Below, in pieces: positions 1 to 10,000 of a stretch of DNA of 64,000 nucleotides (the first letter of the stretch is position 1; every line of letters starts with the position of its first letter). Source of the DNA: Lacticaseibacillus paracasei subsp. paracasei. GTDB taxonomy: Bacteria; Bacillota; Bacilli; Lactobacillales; Lactobacillaceae. A model generated the notes under the pieces. That model searched no databases and was not told the DNA's origin. It saw only the letters and a program-made list of their open reading frames with translations. The translations under genes were made by a program, and so were the position numbers. Where the stretch lies: assembly GCF_000829035.1 (NCBI RefSeq), contig NZ_AP012541.1, positions 1,488,001-1,552,000 of the forward strand. The letters run 5' to 3'.

Positions 1-20
1 GTTTTCCTGGCGCTTGTCAT
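1..20 (-). CDS. Start of a gene downstream of dnaD, possibly endonuclease III (partial)
   Basis: An ATG at 20-18 lies 11 bases after the dnaD stop on the same strand and stays open to the window edge (MTSARK...). An AGGAG lies upstream within the dnaD 3' end, but about 17 bases away, which is long. In Bacillus and many lactobacilli nth follows dnaD, and that context is the only reason for the suggestion. Too little sequence is present to confirm a product. Confidence 0.3.
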
Positions 21-30
21 TGCGGCTTTG

Positions 31-654
31 TCACAGCTCCTGATGACGTCTAATATCTGCCTGAACCTGCTGTGGCGTTTTAAGATTGCGGCGTTCCCAG
101 TTCAACAAAATGCGATCCATATATTTTAGCGAATAAGCCGAGTTCAATACGGCCTCTCGTAAAGCTAGTAAAATGACTTCCGGTAGATAATGATCGGTTG
201 TAAGCCAATCACGAATCGTCTCTTGCTCAATTGGCGATAGTGGTCGTCCGAATTCAATCTCAATTTGGTTGAATACATTGGTTTGCGCATCAACATTTGC
301 TTGCGAAGTTGCCGGGGTTGGTGTGCCACCAGCTGAGGTTGGCAGTTTAGCCAATATTGGACTGAGATCATAATGATCACGCATCCGACCATGACCATCC
401 GGGACACTTTCCAAAGCAATGGCTTGTTTTTGAATAAGCGTCTCAATGGCACTATAAATCGCATTTGGGGCAACGTTCATTCGGGCAGCTAACACTTTCA
501 AATCCGGTGCCTGATGATGGCTTGCCTGCCACTGATCAATGAACAAATAAGTCATGAACTCGGTTTGGGTTAACCCCAAGGTGGCGTAGTGATCAAACAG
601 CAGGTTCGACAGACTGAACTGCCCTGCCTCAAGATAAGTTTTGAAATCCGTCAT
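31..654 (-). CDS. dnaD: DnaD replication initiation protein
   Basis: DnaD helps remodel DNA and load the replicative helicase at oriC and at restart sites in Firmicutes. The 207-residue protein has an N-terminal winged-helix region (about 1-95, including ...KVLAARMNVAPNAIYSAIETL), a low-complexity linker rich in T, P, A and S (about 105-122), and a C-terminal DnaB_2-type helical domain (about 128-200) with the characteristic YMDRILLNW motif (Y...I...W). Length is a little short of the B. subtilis protein (about 230 residues). It lies downstream of asnS on the same strand, as in the conserved aspB-asnS-dnaD order. The family call is firm; the detailed role is known from the family only. Confidence 0.93.
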   Translation of the reverse strand: MTDFKTYLEAGQFSLSNLLFDHYATLGLTQTEFMTYLFIDQWQASHHQAPDLKVLAARMNVAPNAIYSAIETLIQKQAIALESVPDGHGRMRDHYDLSPILAKLPTSAGGTPTPATSQANVDAQTNVFNQIEIEFGRPLSPIEQETIRDWLTTDHYLPEVILLALREAVLNSAYSLKYMDRILLNWERRNLKTPQQVQADIRRHQEL

Positions 655-667
655 GGTGCTTGCCCTC

Positions 668-703
668 CAAAAAAAGCCGGCGCACAGGCGTCCGACTTTT
701 GAT
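668..703 (-). terminator. Imperfect hairpin with T-run between asnS and dnaD
   Basis: Read on the minus strand, a GC-rich imperfect hairpin (GTCGGACGC / GCGCCGGC) is followed by a run of Ts just before the dnaD ribosome binding site. It may partly terminate or attenuate transcription after asnS. The stem is imperfect, so this is a moderate call. Confidence 0.5.
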
Positions 704-708
704 TGTCA

Positions 709-2007
709 TCATGGTTTCAAACGGTTGATCATCCGTGGGAATGGAATCGCCTCACGTAAATGATCCAGCTTGCAGACCCACGTAATTGCCCGTTCAAGTC
801 CAAGACCGAAGCCTGAATGTGGCACGCTCCCATACTTGCGCAGATCGAGATACCATTCGTATTCGTCTAAATCAAGTCCAGCATGTTCGATAGCATTCTT
901 CAGTGTGTCATAGTCGGTTTCACGTTCAGACCCACCGATAATTTCCCCATAGCCTTCGGGTGCCAGCATGTCGGCACAAACATATTGCTGATCATCTTCC
1001 GGATCTGTCAGCATATAAAACGGTTTGATCGTCTTCGGATAGTTCAAAACAAACACCGGTTGATCAAATTGATCAGACAGGTAGGTTTCTTCCGGTGAAC
1101 CGAAATCGTCACCATACTTGACGTCCATACCGGCATCTTGCAACATTTTAATGGCCTGCTTATATGTGATCCGCGGATATGGCAATTTGGTGTATTGCTT
1201 GAGTACTTCTGGGTCGCGATCAAGCAAGTGCAGCGGATAGGCGCAATTATCCAAAACGGACTGCACGAGATAGGCAACGTAGCGTTCTTGGACCTTCAAA
1301 CTCTCTTCTTGGTGACAGAATGCCATTTCCGGTTCAATCATCCAAAATTCGGTTAAATGGCGCCGAGTCTTACTTTTTTCAGCTCGGAAAACTGGACCAC
1401 AGGTGAAGACTTTGCCATAAGCCATTGCCCCTGCTTCAGCATAAAGCTGACCTGATTGACTCAAGTAAGCTTTTTTGTCAAAATAATCGGTTTCGAAAAG
1501 TTCGGTCGTACCTTCTGGTGCGGAATCGGTCAAAATCGGCGGATCCATTTTGATAAACCCTTCGTTATTGAAGAACTCGAACGTTGCTCGGATCATTTCA
1601 TTGCGAATTTGTTGAATCGCAAATTGGCGCTTAGAACGCAACCATAGATGGCGATGATCAAGCAGAAATTCGATGCCGTGCTCCTTCGGGGAGATTGGAT
1701 AGTCGTGCGAATCACCAACCAGTTCGATGTTACGAACCTCGATTTCATAGCCAAAGTGGCTGCGGCTGTCTTGATGAATCACACCCGTAATCCACATACT
1801 GGACTCTTGGCGCAGTTCTTTAGCTAAGCTGAAAACCTCTTCTGGGACATCAGCTTTTGAAACAACTCCTTGAAAATAAGCTGAACCGTCACGTAACTGT
1901 AAAAAGGTAATTTTCCCTGAGCTGCGTTTGTCGGTCAACCAAGCCCCAATTTTAACTTCTTCGTTCACATGTTCTTTGGCATCAATGATGCGAATCTGTT
2001 CCGTCAT
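709..2007 (-). CDS. asnS: Asparaginyl-tRNA synthetase
   Basis: Class IIb synthetase charging tRNA-Asn with asparagine in the cytoplasm. The 432-residue protein has the N-terminal OB-fold anticodon-binding domain (about 1-110), a motif 2 region [16 protein letters not shown] (about 207), and motif 3 [12 protein letters not shown] (about 398-410). The full length matches bacterial AsnS of about 430 residues. The C-terminus PFPR is typical of AsnS, and the lack of a GAD insertion separates it from the aspS product at 47.3-49.1 kb. It sits between aspB and dnaD, all on the minus strand. Confidence 0.97.
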   Translation of the reverse strand: MTEQIRIIDAKEHVNEEVKIGAWLTDKRSSGKITFLQLRDGSAYFQGVVSKADVPEEVFSLAKELRQESSMWITGVIHQDSRSHFGYEIEVRNIELVGDSHDYPISPKEHGIEFLLDHRHLWLRSKRQFAIQQIRNEMIRATFEFFNNEGFIKMDPPILTDSAPEGTTELFETDYFDKKAYLSQSGQLYAEAGAMAYGKVFTCGPVFRAEKSKTRRHLTEFWMIEPEMAFCHQEESLKVQERYVAYLVQSVLDNCAYPLHLLDRDPEVLKQYTKLPYPRITYKQAIKMLQDAGMDVKYGDDFGSPEETYLSDQFDQPVFVLNYPKTIKPFYMLTDPEDDQQYVCADMLAPEGYGEIIGGSERETDYDTLKNAIEHAGLDLDEYEWYLDLRKYGSVPHSGFGLGLERAITWVCKLDHLREAIPFPRMINRLKP

Positions 2008-2037
2008 GCGTTAACTCCCTATTTCTAATTTAAATAA

Positions 2038-3213
2038 TTACTTGCCCACAAATTCTCGAATACGTCGTGCGGCCTCGCGTAAGCTGTCTAGATCCTTGCA
2101 ATAACTGATACGCGCATGGTCAGGCATACCAAATGCGCGGCCTGGCACGATTGCAACGCCGGTTTCCGCAAGCAACGCACTGATAAAGTCATCGACGGTA
2201 CCATAATGACTCAACTGTGCCGCTCGCTTGATGTTCGGGAATAAATAGAAGGCGCCTTGTGGTTTATCTCCCATGTCAAACCCCGGAATTTCGGCTAATA
2301 AATCATAAAAAAGGTTGAGCCGTTCCTCAAATGCTTGCCGCATGGTTTCGACAATCTGCTGATCGCCCGTCAATGCGGCCACTGCAGCATATTCAGACAC
2401 AGCTGCTGGATTTGAGGTGGTGTGGCTGATAAAGGTCGCCATCGCCTGCATGAGTTTTTCTGGTCCGGCAGCATAACCAATCCGCCACCCAGTCATTGCA
2501 TACGATTTGGAAACACCAGAGATCAAAACGGTGTTGGCCACAATGTCAGGGTTGATGCTGATCATTGCCGTGAAGGTTGTGCCGTTGTAAATTAAATCGC
2601 GGTAAATATCGTCGGTAATGACCAAGATATGATGTTGCAGTGCCCAGTTACCAATCAATGTCAGTTCCGTTCGCGTGTATACAACCCCGCTTGGATTTTG
2701 CGGTGAGTTGATAATTAAGGCACGCGTTTTGTCCGTCCGCGCCGCCTCAAGATCATCAACACTGACTTTGTGGCCTTCCGATGGCATGACCAAATGCGGC
2801 GTCCCGCTAGCAAGTTTGATTTGTTCCTCGTAAGAAACCCAGTATGGTACCGGGATCAAAACTTCATCGCCTGGGTTTAAGTAAACTTGGAACAAAGCAT
2901 ATAACGCAAACTTTGCCCCAGTCGTCGCCACAATCTGGCTAGCTGGATAACGCACACCGTCTTGCGAGAAAATGCGGTCGCTAATGGCCTGCTTCAATTC
3001 TGGGATCCCAGTCGCGGCAGTATAGAAACTAGCATTCCCGGCTTGGATGGCCGCAATGGCCGCTTCATCAATCGTTTTCGGCGTCTGAAAATCAGGTTGA
3101 CCAATGGACAGATCAATGACATCGGCTCCTTTTGCCTTCAAAGCCTTAGTTTGATTGCTCAATGCAAGCGTCGCTGATGGTGCGACGTTGAGGATTCTTT
3201 TTGCTAAATGCAC
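2038..3213 (-). CDS. aspB: Class I aminotransferase (aspartate aminotransferase type)
   Basis: PLP-dependent fold type I aminotransferase, 391 residues. Visible signature elements are SIGQPDFQTP (about 35), NSPQNPSG (about 170), the Tyr-containing DDIYRDL segment, and the PLP-lysine motif SGVSKSYAMTGWRIGY (lysine about 236). Family members of this length next to asnS are annotated as aspartate aminotransferase (AspB), interconverting aspartate and oxaloacetate with glutamate/2-oxoglutarate. It lies 30 bp upstream of asnS on the same strand, so the two are probably co-transcribed. Exact amino-acid preference cannot be read from sequence. Confidence 0.9.
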   Translation of the reverse strand: MHLAKRILNVAPSATLALSNQTKALKAKGADVIDLSIGQPDFQTPKTIDEAAIAAIQAGNASFYTAATGIPELKQAISDRIFSQDGVRYPASQIVATTGAKFALYALFQVYLNPGDEVLIPVPYWVSYEEQIKLASGTPHLVMPSEGHKVSVDDLEAARTDKTRALIINSPQNPSGVVYTRTELTLIGNWALQHHILVITDDIYRDLIYNGTTFTAMISINPDIVANTVLISGVSKSYAMTGWRIGYAAGPEKLMQAMATFISHTTSNPAAVSEYAAVAALTGDQQIVETMRQAFEERLNLFYDLLAEIPGFDMGDKPQGAFYLFPNIKRAAQLSHYGTVDDFISALLAETGVAIVPGRAFGMPDHARISYCKDLDSLREAARRIREFVGK

Positions 3214-3267
3214 GACTGCGCCTCCTACAGTTCCGGCAGTTGTTTGCGCTGCCGAATCATACTTTAT

Positions 3268-3756
3268 TTATAAGTTTTTGATCGCGTTCAGCTGTTCGCC
3301 ACTGCGAAAACTGTACGTCACGTAGTTTAGTTTACCAGACTTTGACAGATAGCCAATATCCCAAACGAATTCTGACCCACGTTTTCCTAATGAAGCATTC
3401 AAGATTTTCTTTGGCGAAGCACTTTGATTAATTTGCTGCAACGCTTGCTGCCGAGTGATGCCAGATTTCTGGTTTAAAATATTGACTTTGCCCGTTTTTT
3501 CTTGAATCACAACGTACACGGCTTGATTTTTCTTGGTATTACCCGCAACAGTCAGATAACTTTTGTCGCGGTTATACCACCAAAAACCGTTAATCGTTTT
3601 CAGATTTGCGCGGTTTGTCGCGATTTTCTCAGCTTGCCCACGTAGTTGTTGATAAGGTGAGAGGCTTTTCGCGTAGACGCCAATGGCACCAATAATTAAA
3701 ACAATCAATCCAGTAATCACAAAGAACTTAACCCAGTCAAATCGACGATGACGCAT
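3268..3756 (-). CDS. YpmB-like membrane-anchored protein (DUF5590)
   Basis: A 162-residue protein with an N-terminal positively charged stretch and one membrane segment (about 12-28, FFVITGLIVLIIGAIGVYA), then an extracytoplasmic region with two PepSY-like repeats (TINGFWWYNRDKSYLTVAG..., INQSASPKKILNASLGKRG...). This is the arrangement of YpmB (DUF5590), whose gene lies between dinG and aspB in Bacillus and lactobacilli, as here. A clear ribosome binding site (AAAGGAGG) precedes the ATG. Function is unknown; PepSY-like domains in secreted proteins are thought to modulate proteases or bind cell-wall components. Confidence 0.8.
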   Translation of the reverse strand: MRHRRFDWVKFFVITGLIVLIIGAIGVYAKSLSPYQQLRGQAEKIATNRANLKTINGFWWYNRDKSYLTVAGNTKKNQAVYVVIQEKTGKVNILNQKSGITRQQALQQINQSASPKKILNASLGKRGSEFVWDIGYLSKSGKLNYVTYSFRSGEQLNAIKNL

Positions 3757-3837
3757 GGGGTGCCTCCTTTCGAAGTATGGTCAGATGATTTTTGATAGCT
3801 GACGAGATACGTGGGGTAATTAAAATTTCTAAAAAAG

Positions 3838-3945
3838 CACTTGCTGGCACAAAAGCCTGCATATCAGGCTTTGAAAGTAATGATCAAAGTTTTCTCGGCC
3901 ATCGAGCTCTGGCGCTTACGGATGGCCTGCTCGCAACTTTTGGCT
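3838..3945 (+). repeat. Palindromic intergenic repeat, copy A (degenerate)
   Basis: Degenerate member of the roughly 120-bp palindromic family. It retains GCACAAAAGCCTGCATATCAG and a partly matching 3' half with CTTACGGATGGCCTGCTCGC, but inner-stem pairing is eroded. It is the first of three head-to-tail copies filling the space between ypmB-like and dinG. Confidence 0.6.
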
Positions 3946-3948
3946 AAA

Positions 3949-4071
3949 ACGCGTTCGCCAGTCCAGAAACCTGCACGTAAGGACCTCAAGCCTAAATGGC
4001 CAAAGCCCAGCCATTTAGGCTTGACGCCACTTATGCTCCGGTTTCTAACCGGACTGGCTCACACTCTGTCT
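3949..4071 (+). repeat. Palindromic intergenic repeat, copy B
   Basis: Well-formed copy. The outer arms CGCCAGTCC / GGACTGGC and inner arms CTCAAGCCTAAATGGC / GCCATTTAGGCTTGA are mutually complementary. The conserved blocks AGAAACCTGCACGTAAGGACC and ACTTATGCTCCGGTTTCTA lie in between. The next copy begins 126 bp downstream in the same orientation. Confidence 0.9.
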
Positions 4072-4074
4072 GAA

Positions 4075-4196
4075 ACGCGTTCGCAGGCGCAGAAACCTGC
4101 ACATAAGGACCTTGAACTTAAATGGCCAAAACCTGGCCATTTAAGTTCAAGGCCGCTTATGCTCCGGCTTCTAAACGCGCCTGCTCACGCTCTGTC
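4075..4196 (+). repeat. Palindromic intergenic repeat, copy C
   Basis: Strong palindrome. The inner arms CTTGAACTTAAATGGCC / GGCCATTTAAGTTCAAG pair perfectly and the outer arms GCAGGCGC / GCGCCTGC pair. The 3' end (TCACGCTCTGTCTA) overlaps the last codons and the stop codon of dinG, which reads in from the opposite strand. Confidence 0.92.
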
Positions 4197-6971
4197 TAGC
4201 CACATCTTAATGTACCCCGGCATGTCAGTTAGTGGCAACGTCATTGGCTTAATATTTGGTAAGGATTTCTGCATTTTTCGACCGTAGCGTGTGGTGATGA
4301 ATCGGGGGTCGAGGACAACGAAGATACCACGATCGGTTTCGGTTCGGATCAGGCGCCCAAAACTCTGGCGTAATCGCAAGGTTGCGCGTGGCAAAGCATC
4401 CTCAGTAAATGGATCGCGGCCTGCTGCCTGAAGTCGTTCGTATCGAGCTTTGGTGATAGCGGCTTCGGGCGCATCGAACGGCAACCGGGTCAAGATCACC
4501 ATTTCGAGCAACCGATCCGGATAATCAATCCCCTCAAAGAAGCTTGCGGCACCGAGCAATAAACTTTGATCACCGACCGCAAAACGCTTGGCGATCTTTT
4601 CCGCCGAACCAGTCACCCCCTGAGCCAATAACTCTTTATGATCGGCAATCGGTCGATGAGCAAGGCGTTGGTAAACCGCGGCAATGGTCGCCAGTGAATT
4701 GAACAATACAATCGTTTGGTGTCGGTTATCAGCCAACAACTCAATCGCCGCGGCAAGATAATCGGCATAGGCTTCTGCACTCACCGCACCAGCCGCAGGA
4801 GCGTCCGTGGCGACAAGTACTTTTGCCTGATCACGATAATGAAAAGGACTGCGTAACTTTAGAAAAGCTGTCTCTGGTAAGTCATGGTAACCAAGCTGAG
4901 CGGTTAAAAAGTCAAACGAACGGTCAGTGGTTAAAGTCGCCCCGACAAACACCGGTGCCGTAAACCGCTGTAGCAACTGCTGAATGGCTGATCCAACCTG
5001 AAAAATGTCCCAACTTAGGCCAAGACTGCTAACATCATGCATTTGCCGCAACGTCAAAGAAGCTACGGCAGTTTGGCCGGCAACCAGTTCTGGCAAGCGC
5101 GCTAACAGTAATTTCAAGCGGTCACGTTGATCGATCAGGGTGACTGTCAACGCGGCTAAGGCTTGAAATCGTTGACCGTCACTTTTCAAAAAGAAATGTT
5201 GCCGGCCATTGAAATCTGCATCTAGTTTAGTCGCAATGACCTGAATGCGACCAATGACTTTGATCAATGTCTTAATATTGTCTGTTTGGGACGTGACTAA
5301 CCAATTAATAGCAGCTTGATCCAAGCTCAGACTCACAAACCCTTGATCAGCCGTTGTCTTGCCGTTAAAGAAATGCCGATATATTTGGTGCTGCAGGATT
5401 TCAATCGTTTCTTGGGCCGTTGTTGTTAGAGCGTTAAGTTGCGCCAACACAGGCAGCATCTGCCGATCATTTTGATAGACGTTAACCAATGAGCGATCTT
5501 CATCGGGATCACTCAATCGCCACAAATGTCGCAACTGCCGCCGAATCTGCGCTAAGTCGATCCGTTGCGCAAAGGCAGCGGCGGTATTATCAGCAAAATG
5601 TTGCGCTTCGTCAACGACCAGAAATGGCGCCTCAAGGTCCAACAAATCAGCGTGGCGTGACAGAAAAGCGTGATTCGTAACCACGATAGCCGCCCGATCA
5701 ATGGAAGCACGCAGCCGCCGATAAAAATCAAGTGTGTAATACGGGTTGATAAATGGTGTGCCTGAATCACCAGTATGCCGAATTTGCATGAACAATGGTG
5801 CCCGATAAGTTGTTAAGTGCAACTCATCGAGGTCGCCTGTGGTTGTTTGTGTCAACCAAACCAGCAATTTCATTTGCAATAGCTGCGTTTGCCGACTTGG
5901 TGATTCTTGATGCAAACTAGCCGCGAACTTGTTGAGATCAATATAATGTTGCGGACTTTTAACCTCGACTGCTGGCAAGTCTCTGCCTAAAACAGCGGCT
6001 AAAGTCGGAATGGCCGTCTGAATTAGTTGGCTTTGCAAAACAAGCGTTGATGTCGCAACCACTAACTTATGTTCGGCGGTTGCTACATAAGCATAAGGCA
6101 GCAAATATCCAAGCGTTTTGCCAAGACCGGTTCCTGCCTCAATGAAAAGTGGCTGGGGACCACCCTCTTGTGCATGTGCAAAAACCGCATCCATCATCCG
6201 CGCCTGGGCCTTGCGGAAGCGATAGCGCGGTTGGAGCAAGTGCCGTTTTTCAAGATCCGTTGCCGGATAAGCTGCTGACGCAAACGTCTCCTGAGTTGCT
6301 GTCGGCACTCGGCGCAAGACCAACGGGCCAACTTGAACAAACCCGCGTTTTAACGGTTTCAACGGTTTAGCAATTGCCTTCAAATAATTGCCGGTTTCCC
6401 GCAACAAGCCACTGCCGCGCGCAACCAACGCCTGTTGCGTCGGACTGGGCAAGGCCTGAAAGCGAGCCGCCAGCTGGCGCAACAACTTAGCTGTGCTAAT
6501 CGCGTCACTATCGGCTTGATGCGGGTTATCGTGCTCAATTTGTAAGTAACTTGTTAAATCAGGCAAGCGAAAACTGCTAATCTCAGGCAATAAAATTTGC
6601 GCCAATTCAACCGTGTCGATCGCAGCTAATTGCAGCTTTGGCAGCCCCACTCGCTCAAATTCCGCATTTAAAAAAGGATAATCGAAATTAACGTTGTGCG
6701 CTACAAAAACCGTATCAGTCAACAGCTGATGCAACGTTTTGGCGATTTCTTCAAAATAAGGGGCCGCGACTAATCGATTGGGATCCAAGCCGGTTAGTCG
6801 CTGAATTGCCACTGGTACCGACCGATCCGGATTCACCAACTGAGAAATTGTCTGGATAATTTTGCCGTGCTGCATTAAGGCACATCCAAACTGGATCATC
6901 CGGTCGCCGTCTTTGACGCTGGTCCCAGTTGTTTCTAAATCGACCACAGCAAAAATGGTCTCAGCATTCAT
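4185..6971 (-). CDS. dinG: DinG-type ATP-dependent helicase with N-terminal 3'-5' exonuclease
   Basis: Gram-positive DinG: a DEDD exonuclease fused to an XPD-like superfamily 2 helicase, about 928 residues. Exonuclease motifs are VVDLETTG (about 10), AHNVNFDYPFL (about 97) and HQADSDAISTA (about 155). Helicase motifs are EAGTGLGKT (Walker A, about 280), VVDEAQHF (DEAH-type box, about 452) and QSFGRLIRTETDRG (motif VI, about 872). The start was taken at 6971 because a GGGA sits about 8 bases before it; an in-frame ATG at 6980 is too close to that site. The final codons and the TGA lie inside palindromic repeat copy C, so the C-terminus may have been set by that repeat. Confidence 0.92.
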   Translation of the reverse strand: MNAETIFAVVDLETTGTSVKDGDRMIQFGCALMQHGKIIQTISQLVNPDRSVPVAIQRLTGLDPNRLVAAPYFEEIAKTLHQLLTDTVFVAHNVNFDYPFLNAEFERVGLPKLQLAAIDTVELAQILLPEISSFRLPDLTSYLQIEHDNPHQADSDAISTAKLLRQLAARFQALPSPTQQALVARGSGLLRETGNYLKAIAKPLKPLKRGFVQVGPLVLRRVPTATQETFASAAYPATDLEKRHLLQPRYRFRKAQARMMDAVFAHAQEGGPQPLFIEAGTGLGKTLGYLLPYAYVATAEHKLVVATSTLVLQSQLIQTAIPTLAAVLGRDLPAVEVKSPQHYIDLNKFAASLHQESPSRQTQLLQMKLLVWLTQTTTGDLDELHLTTYRAPLFMQIRHTGDSGTPFINPYYTLDFYRRLRASIDRAAIVVTNHAFLSRHADLLDLEAPFLVVDEAQHFADNTAAAFAQRIDLAQIRRQLRHLWRLSDPDEDRSLVNVYQNDRQMLPVLAQLNALTTTAQETIEILQHQIYRHFFNGKTTADQGFVSLSLDQAAINWLVTSQTDNIKTLIKVIGRIQVIATKLDADFNGRQHFFLKSDGQRFQALAALTVTLIDQRDRLKLLLARLPELVAGQTAVASLTLRQMHDVSSLGLSWDIFQVGSAIQQLLQRFTAPVFVGATLTTDRSFDFLTAQLGYHDLPETAFLKLRSPFHYRDQAKVLVATDAPAAGAVSAEAYADYLAAAIELLADNRHQTIVLFNSLATIAAVYQRLAHRPIADHKELLAQGVTGSAEKIAKRFAVGDQSLLLGAASFFEGIDYPDRLLEMVILTRLPFDAPEAAITKARYERLQAAGRDPFTEDALPRATLRLRQSFGRLIRTETDRGIFVVLDPRFITTRYGRKMQKSLPNIKPMTLPLTDMPGYIKMWLDRA

Positions 6972-7009
6972 TTTAAACATTCCCGTCTAAACATACTGTT
7001 CATATCATA

Positions 7010-10000
7010 CTATTTACCAGCACCTGATGCTACCAGATCGACAACGGTTCCGGTGCGCAAAAAGACCAGATAGCGATGCAGCACCGGTTTGGGTTGTAAA
7101 TCCTGCAAAGCTTGTGCATATAAGTTTAACTGTCCACGATAACGATCCACTAAAACGGCCGTGTTCGGGTTATGATCAGTTTTGTAGTCAAACAGCGTGA
7201 CGCCTTGTTCATCACTCACGTATCCATCAATAATCCCGTGAATCAAGACGTCCTCGCCTGGGTCATCGGCCAATGCTTCAAAAACTTGGTCAGCAGGCAG
7301 CAGCATGGAAAACGGAACTTCACGATGAACCTGCTGCGGCTTAGCCAATAACAACCGACCTAAATCAGTTTCAAAGAAGCGAATAAGTGCCGTCAAATCA
7401 ATGTGCTTTGCCACATCGACCGCAATGACCTGCGTGGTGGTCAATTGATCGCGCAAAGCCCTCAAGCTGGCCATGGTGATCGGCTTGGCGAGATCCACTA
7501 GCTGCAGCAATAGATGCGTTGCCGTCCCAATAGCTGCTGGGCTGATGCCACTAGGGGTTTCGGTCAGAAACGCTGGCGCCGTTAAATCCCGCATCGGTGG
7601 CTTGGGACCGAGGAAACGATCTGCATTGACCAGATCAATGGTATCTGGATCATCAAATGCGCGTTTAATTTCTGAAACACTTTGAAAACCTGTCGTAGTT
7701 GTTGCTGCTTGGAAAGGATAGGCCTTTTTAAACCACGCAGATAAGTCGACCATTGTTCCTGAATCGTCAGAAACTTTTTCCGGAGTTGCAGTCGGTGTGA
7801 CTTGCGGATTCACGTCAATTTCAATTGTAAACTCCGTTTCATCACCGACGAGCGCAGGTTTGATAGTTGTTTCGGCTAACCCACGGGCCTGTGGATGTCT
7901 GATCAAGGCCGGTCCGATCCAGTCGAGATAGCTCGTTGCCCCACTGCGGACTTGCGGCGCCAAAACACGCGCTTCACCTTCCGCCGCCGCAGCCCATTTT
8001 TCGACCGTTTTATCAGCAGACGTCAGCTGATTGCCACTCATCGTTGCGCCAACCACGTAAAGTCGCTGTTGCGCACGCGTCAGAGCAACATACAACAACC
8101 GCATCTCTTCAGCCAAGGTCTGATTTTGCCGTGCAGCTTTGGCAGCTTGATACTGGGGTAATTCATATTCAACGCGAGTTTCAGGATCTAGCCATTTAAT
8201 ACCGATACCTTGTTTTGTCAAAATGGCAGTGCCGGTTTGATCGCGCATATTAAAATGTTTGTTTGCCTGCATCAAAAAGACAACCGGGAATTCCAAACCC
8301 TTGCTTTTGTGAATGGTCATCAACTTCACCGCATCATTATCTGGATCGACTTGGGCAGGCATTGCCAAATCTTGATCCTGCTTCTGCATCAAAGTAATAA
8401 AGTGAATAAAGGCAAATAACCCTTTGAAGCCACCCGCTTCATAAGTGCGGGCTCGATCAATCAAGGCTTGGAGATTTGCCTGTCGCTGACTGCCCCCTGG
8501 GGTGCCGCCAACATAGTCAAGAAATCCGGTATCCTGATAGATAGCCCACAACAAAGTGACCAAGTCATTTTCTCGGGCCAAGTCGCGAAAATGGCTGAGC
8601 TGGTTGAAGAAGTGCGTCAGCATGTCATGCGTCCGCTGAGCAAGTGGCGTTTTTGGTTCGGCTTGTAGAAATGCTGTCACGGCATCATAATATGGCACCT
8701 GTTTTGCCGCTAAACGAATCAGTGCCAACTGATCAGCTGACAAACCAACAATCGGCGAACGCAACACAGCCACTAACGGAATATCTTGTTTTTGGTTATC
8801 AATCACTTTTAAAAGCGCCAGCATAACCATCAATTCAGTCGTTTTGAAAAAATTCTTGGTATCGGCCACAAACAATGGGACTCCTGCTGCAGCAAACTGT
8901 GTTTGAATCAGACTGTTTTGACTGGTTTGACGCGTCAGTAATGTGATATCGCGATAGTGGATGCGCCGATACTCCTGCGCCTGACGATCCCATAGTTGCG
9001 CATCGGGATCGTTGATTAATCGCTGAATTTCGGCCAAGACTAGCTGCGTTTGGCCAGTCGCAATGTCCACTGGCTCGTTATCATCAGCATCTCCCGGTAA
9101 CTCACTTGCATCAGAAGAATCTTCATCAGATGTTGCTTTGCTATACAACAACACTTTCACTGCCGGATGCGCATCACCGTAATCAAGCGCACCATACTTT
9201 AAAGCCGCTGCGTTGTCATAGCTCAAATCGCCAACTTCCGGATCCATGATTTGACTGAAAATCAGATTGGTAAACGCCAACACATTTTTGGTCGAACGAA
9301 AATTCTCAGCTAAAATAATCCGTTCTGGCGCGGCGGGATCGGTCGGTGCATCTTGAAATGTTTGGTATTTATGAATAAATAGTTGCGGATCGGCCAGTCG
9401 GAAGCCGTAAATACTCTGTTTGACATCCCCGACCATGAATCGATCACCTGGCGTAGTGGTGCTGACAGCGGCAAGTAAAGCCTCCTGCAACGGACTAATG
9501 TCCTGATACTCATCCACCATCACTTCATCGAAACTCGCGCGATAGTTATCGGCAATTGGTGCACCGGTTTGTGGATCTTTTTGTTGCAAAATGCGTAAAG
9601 CATTATGCGCAATATCACTATAGTCTTGAACATGCCGAGCGGCCTTTTCAGCGGTCAACGCGTCTTCGAACTTTAAGGCCACATTAGCTAATGTGGCCAC
9701 TAAAGGTTGAGCTTCCCGCAACAAATCGCCAATTTGCTCAGCAGCTAAGGCAAAAGTTGGTGCCAGTTTGTTCTGCCAAGTTTTCTTTGCAGCATCACGT
9801 AGATCTTTTGCCGCGTTTTTAGTGTCCTTATCTGCGTCATCCAGTCCTTTACTGATGCGCGACCAAGCAGCAAATTCATGGGAAATCAAGACACTGCGGA
9901 CTGTATCGTATGTGGGTGCATTTGTTTCTAATAGTGTTTGCAATGGGGCAAGATCAGCCTGAATTTGCTGATACCAAATTGGGTTTGGCAGTTGATTGGC

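Noticed and set aside
3841..4287. 148-codon plus-strand frame across the palindromic repeats
   Set aside because: It reads through three repeat copies (internal LKPKWPKPSHL / LELKWPKPGHL repeats) and into dinG antisense; it reflects the repeats, not a gene.
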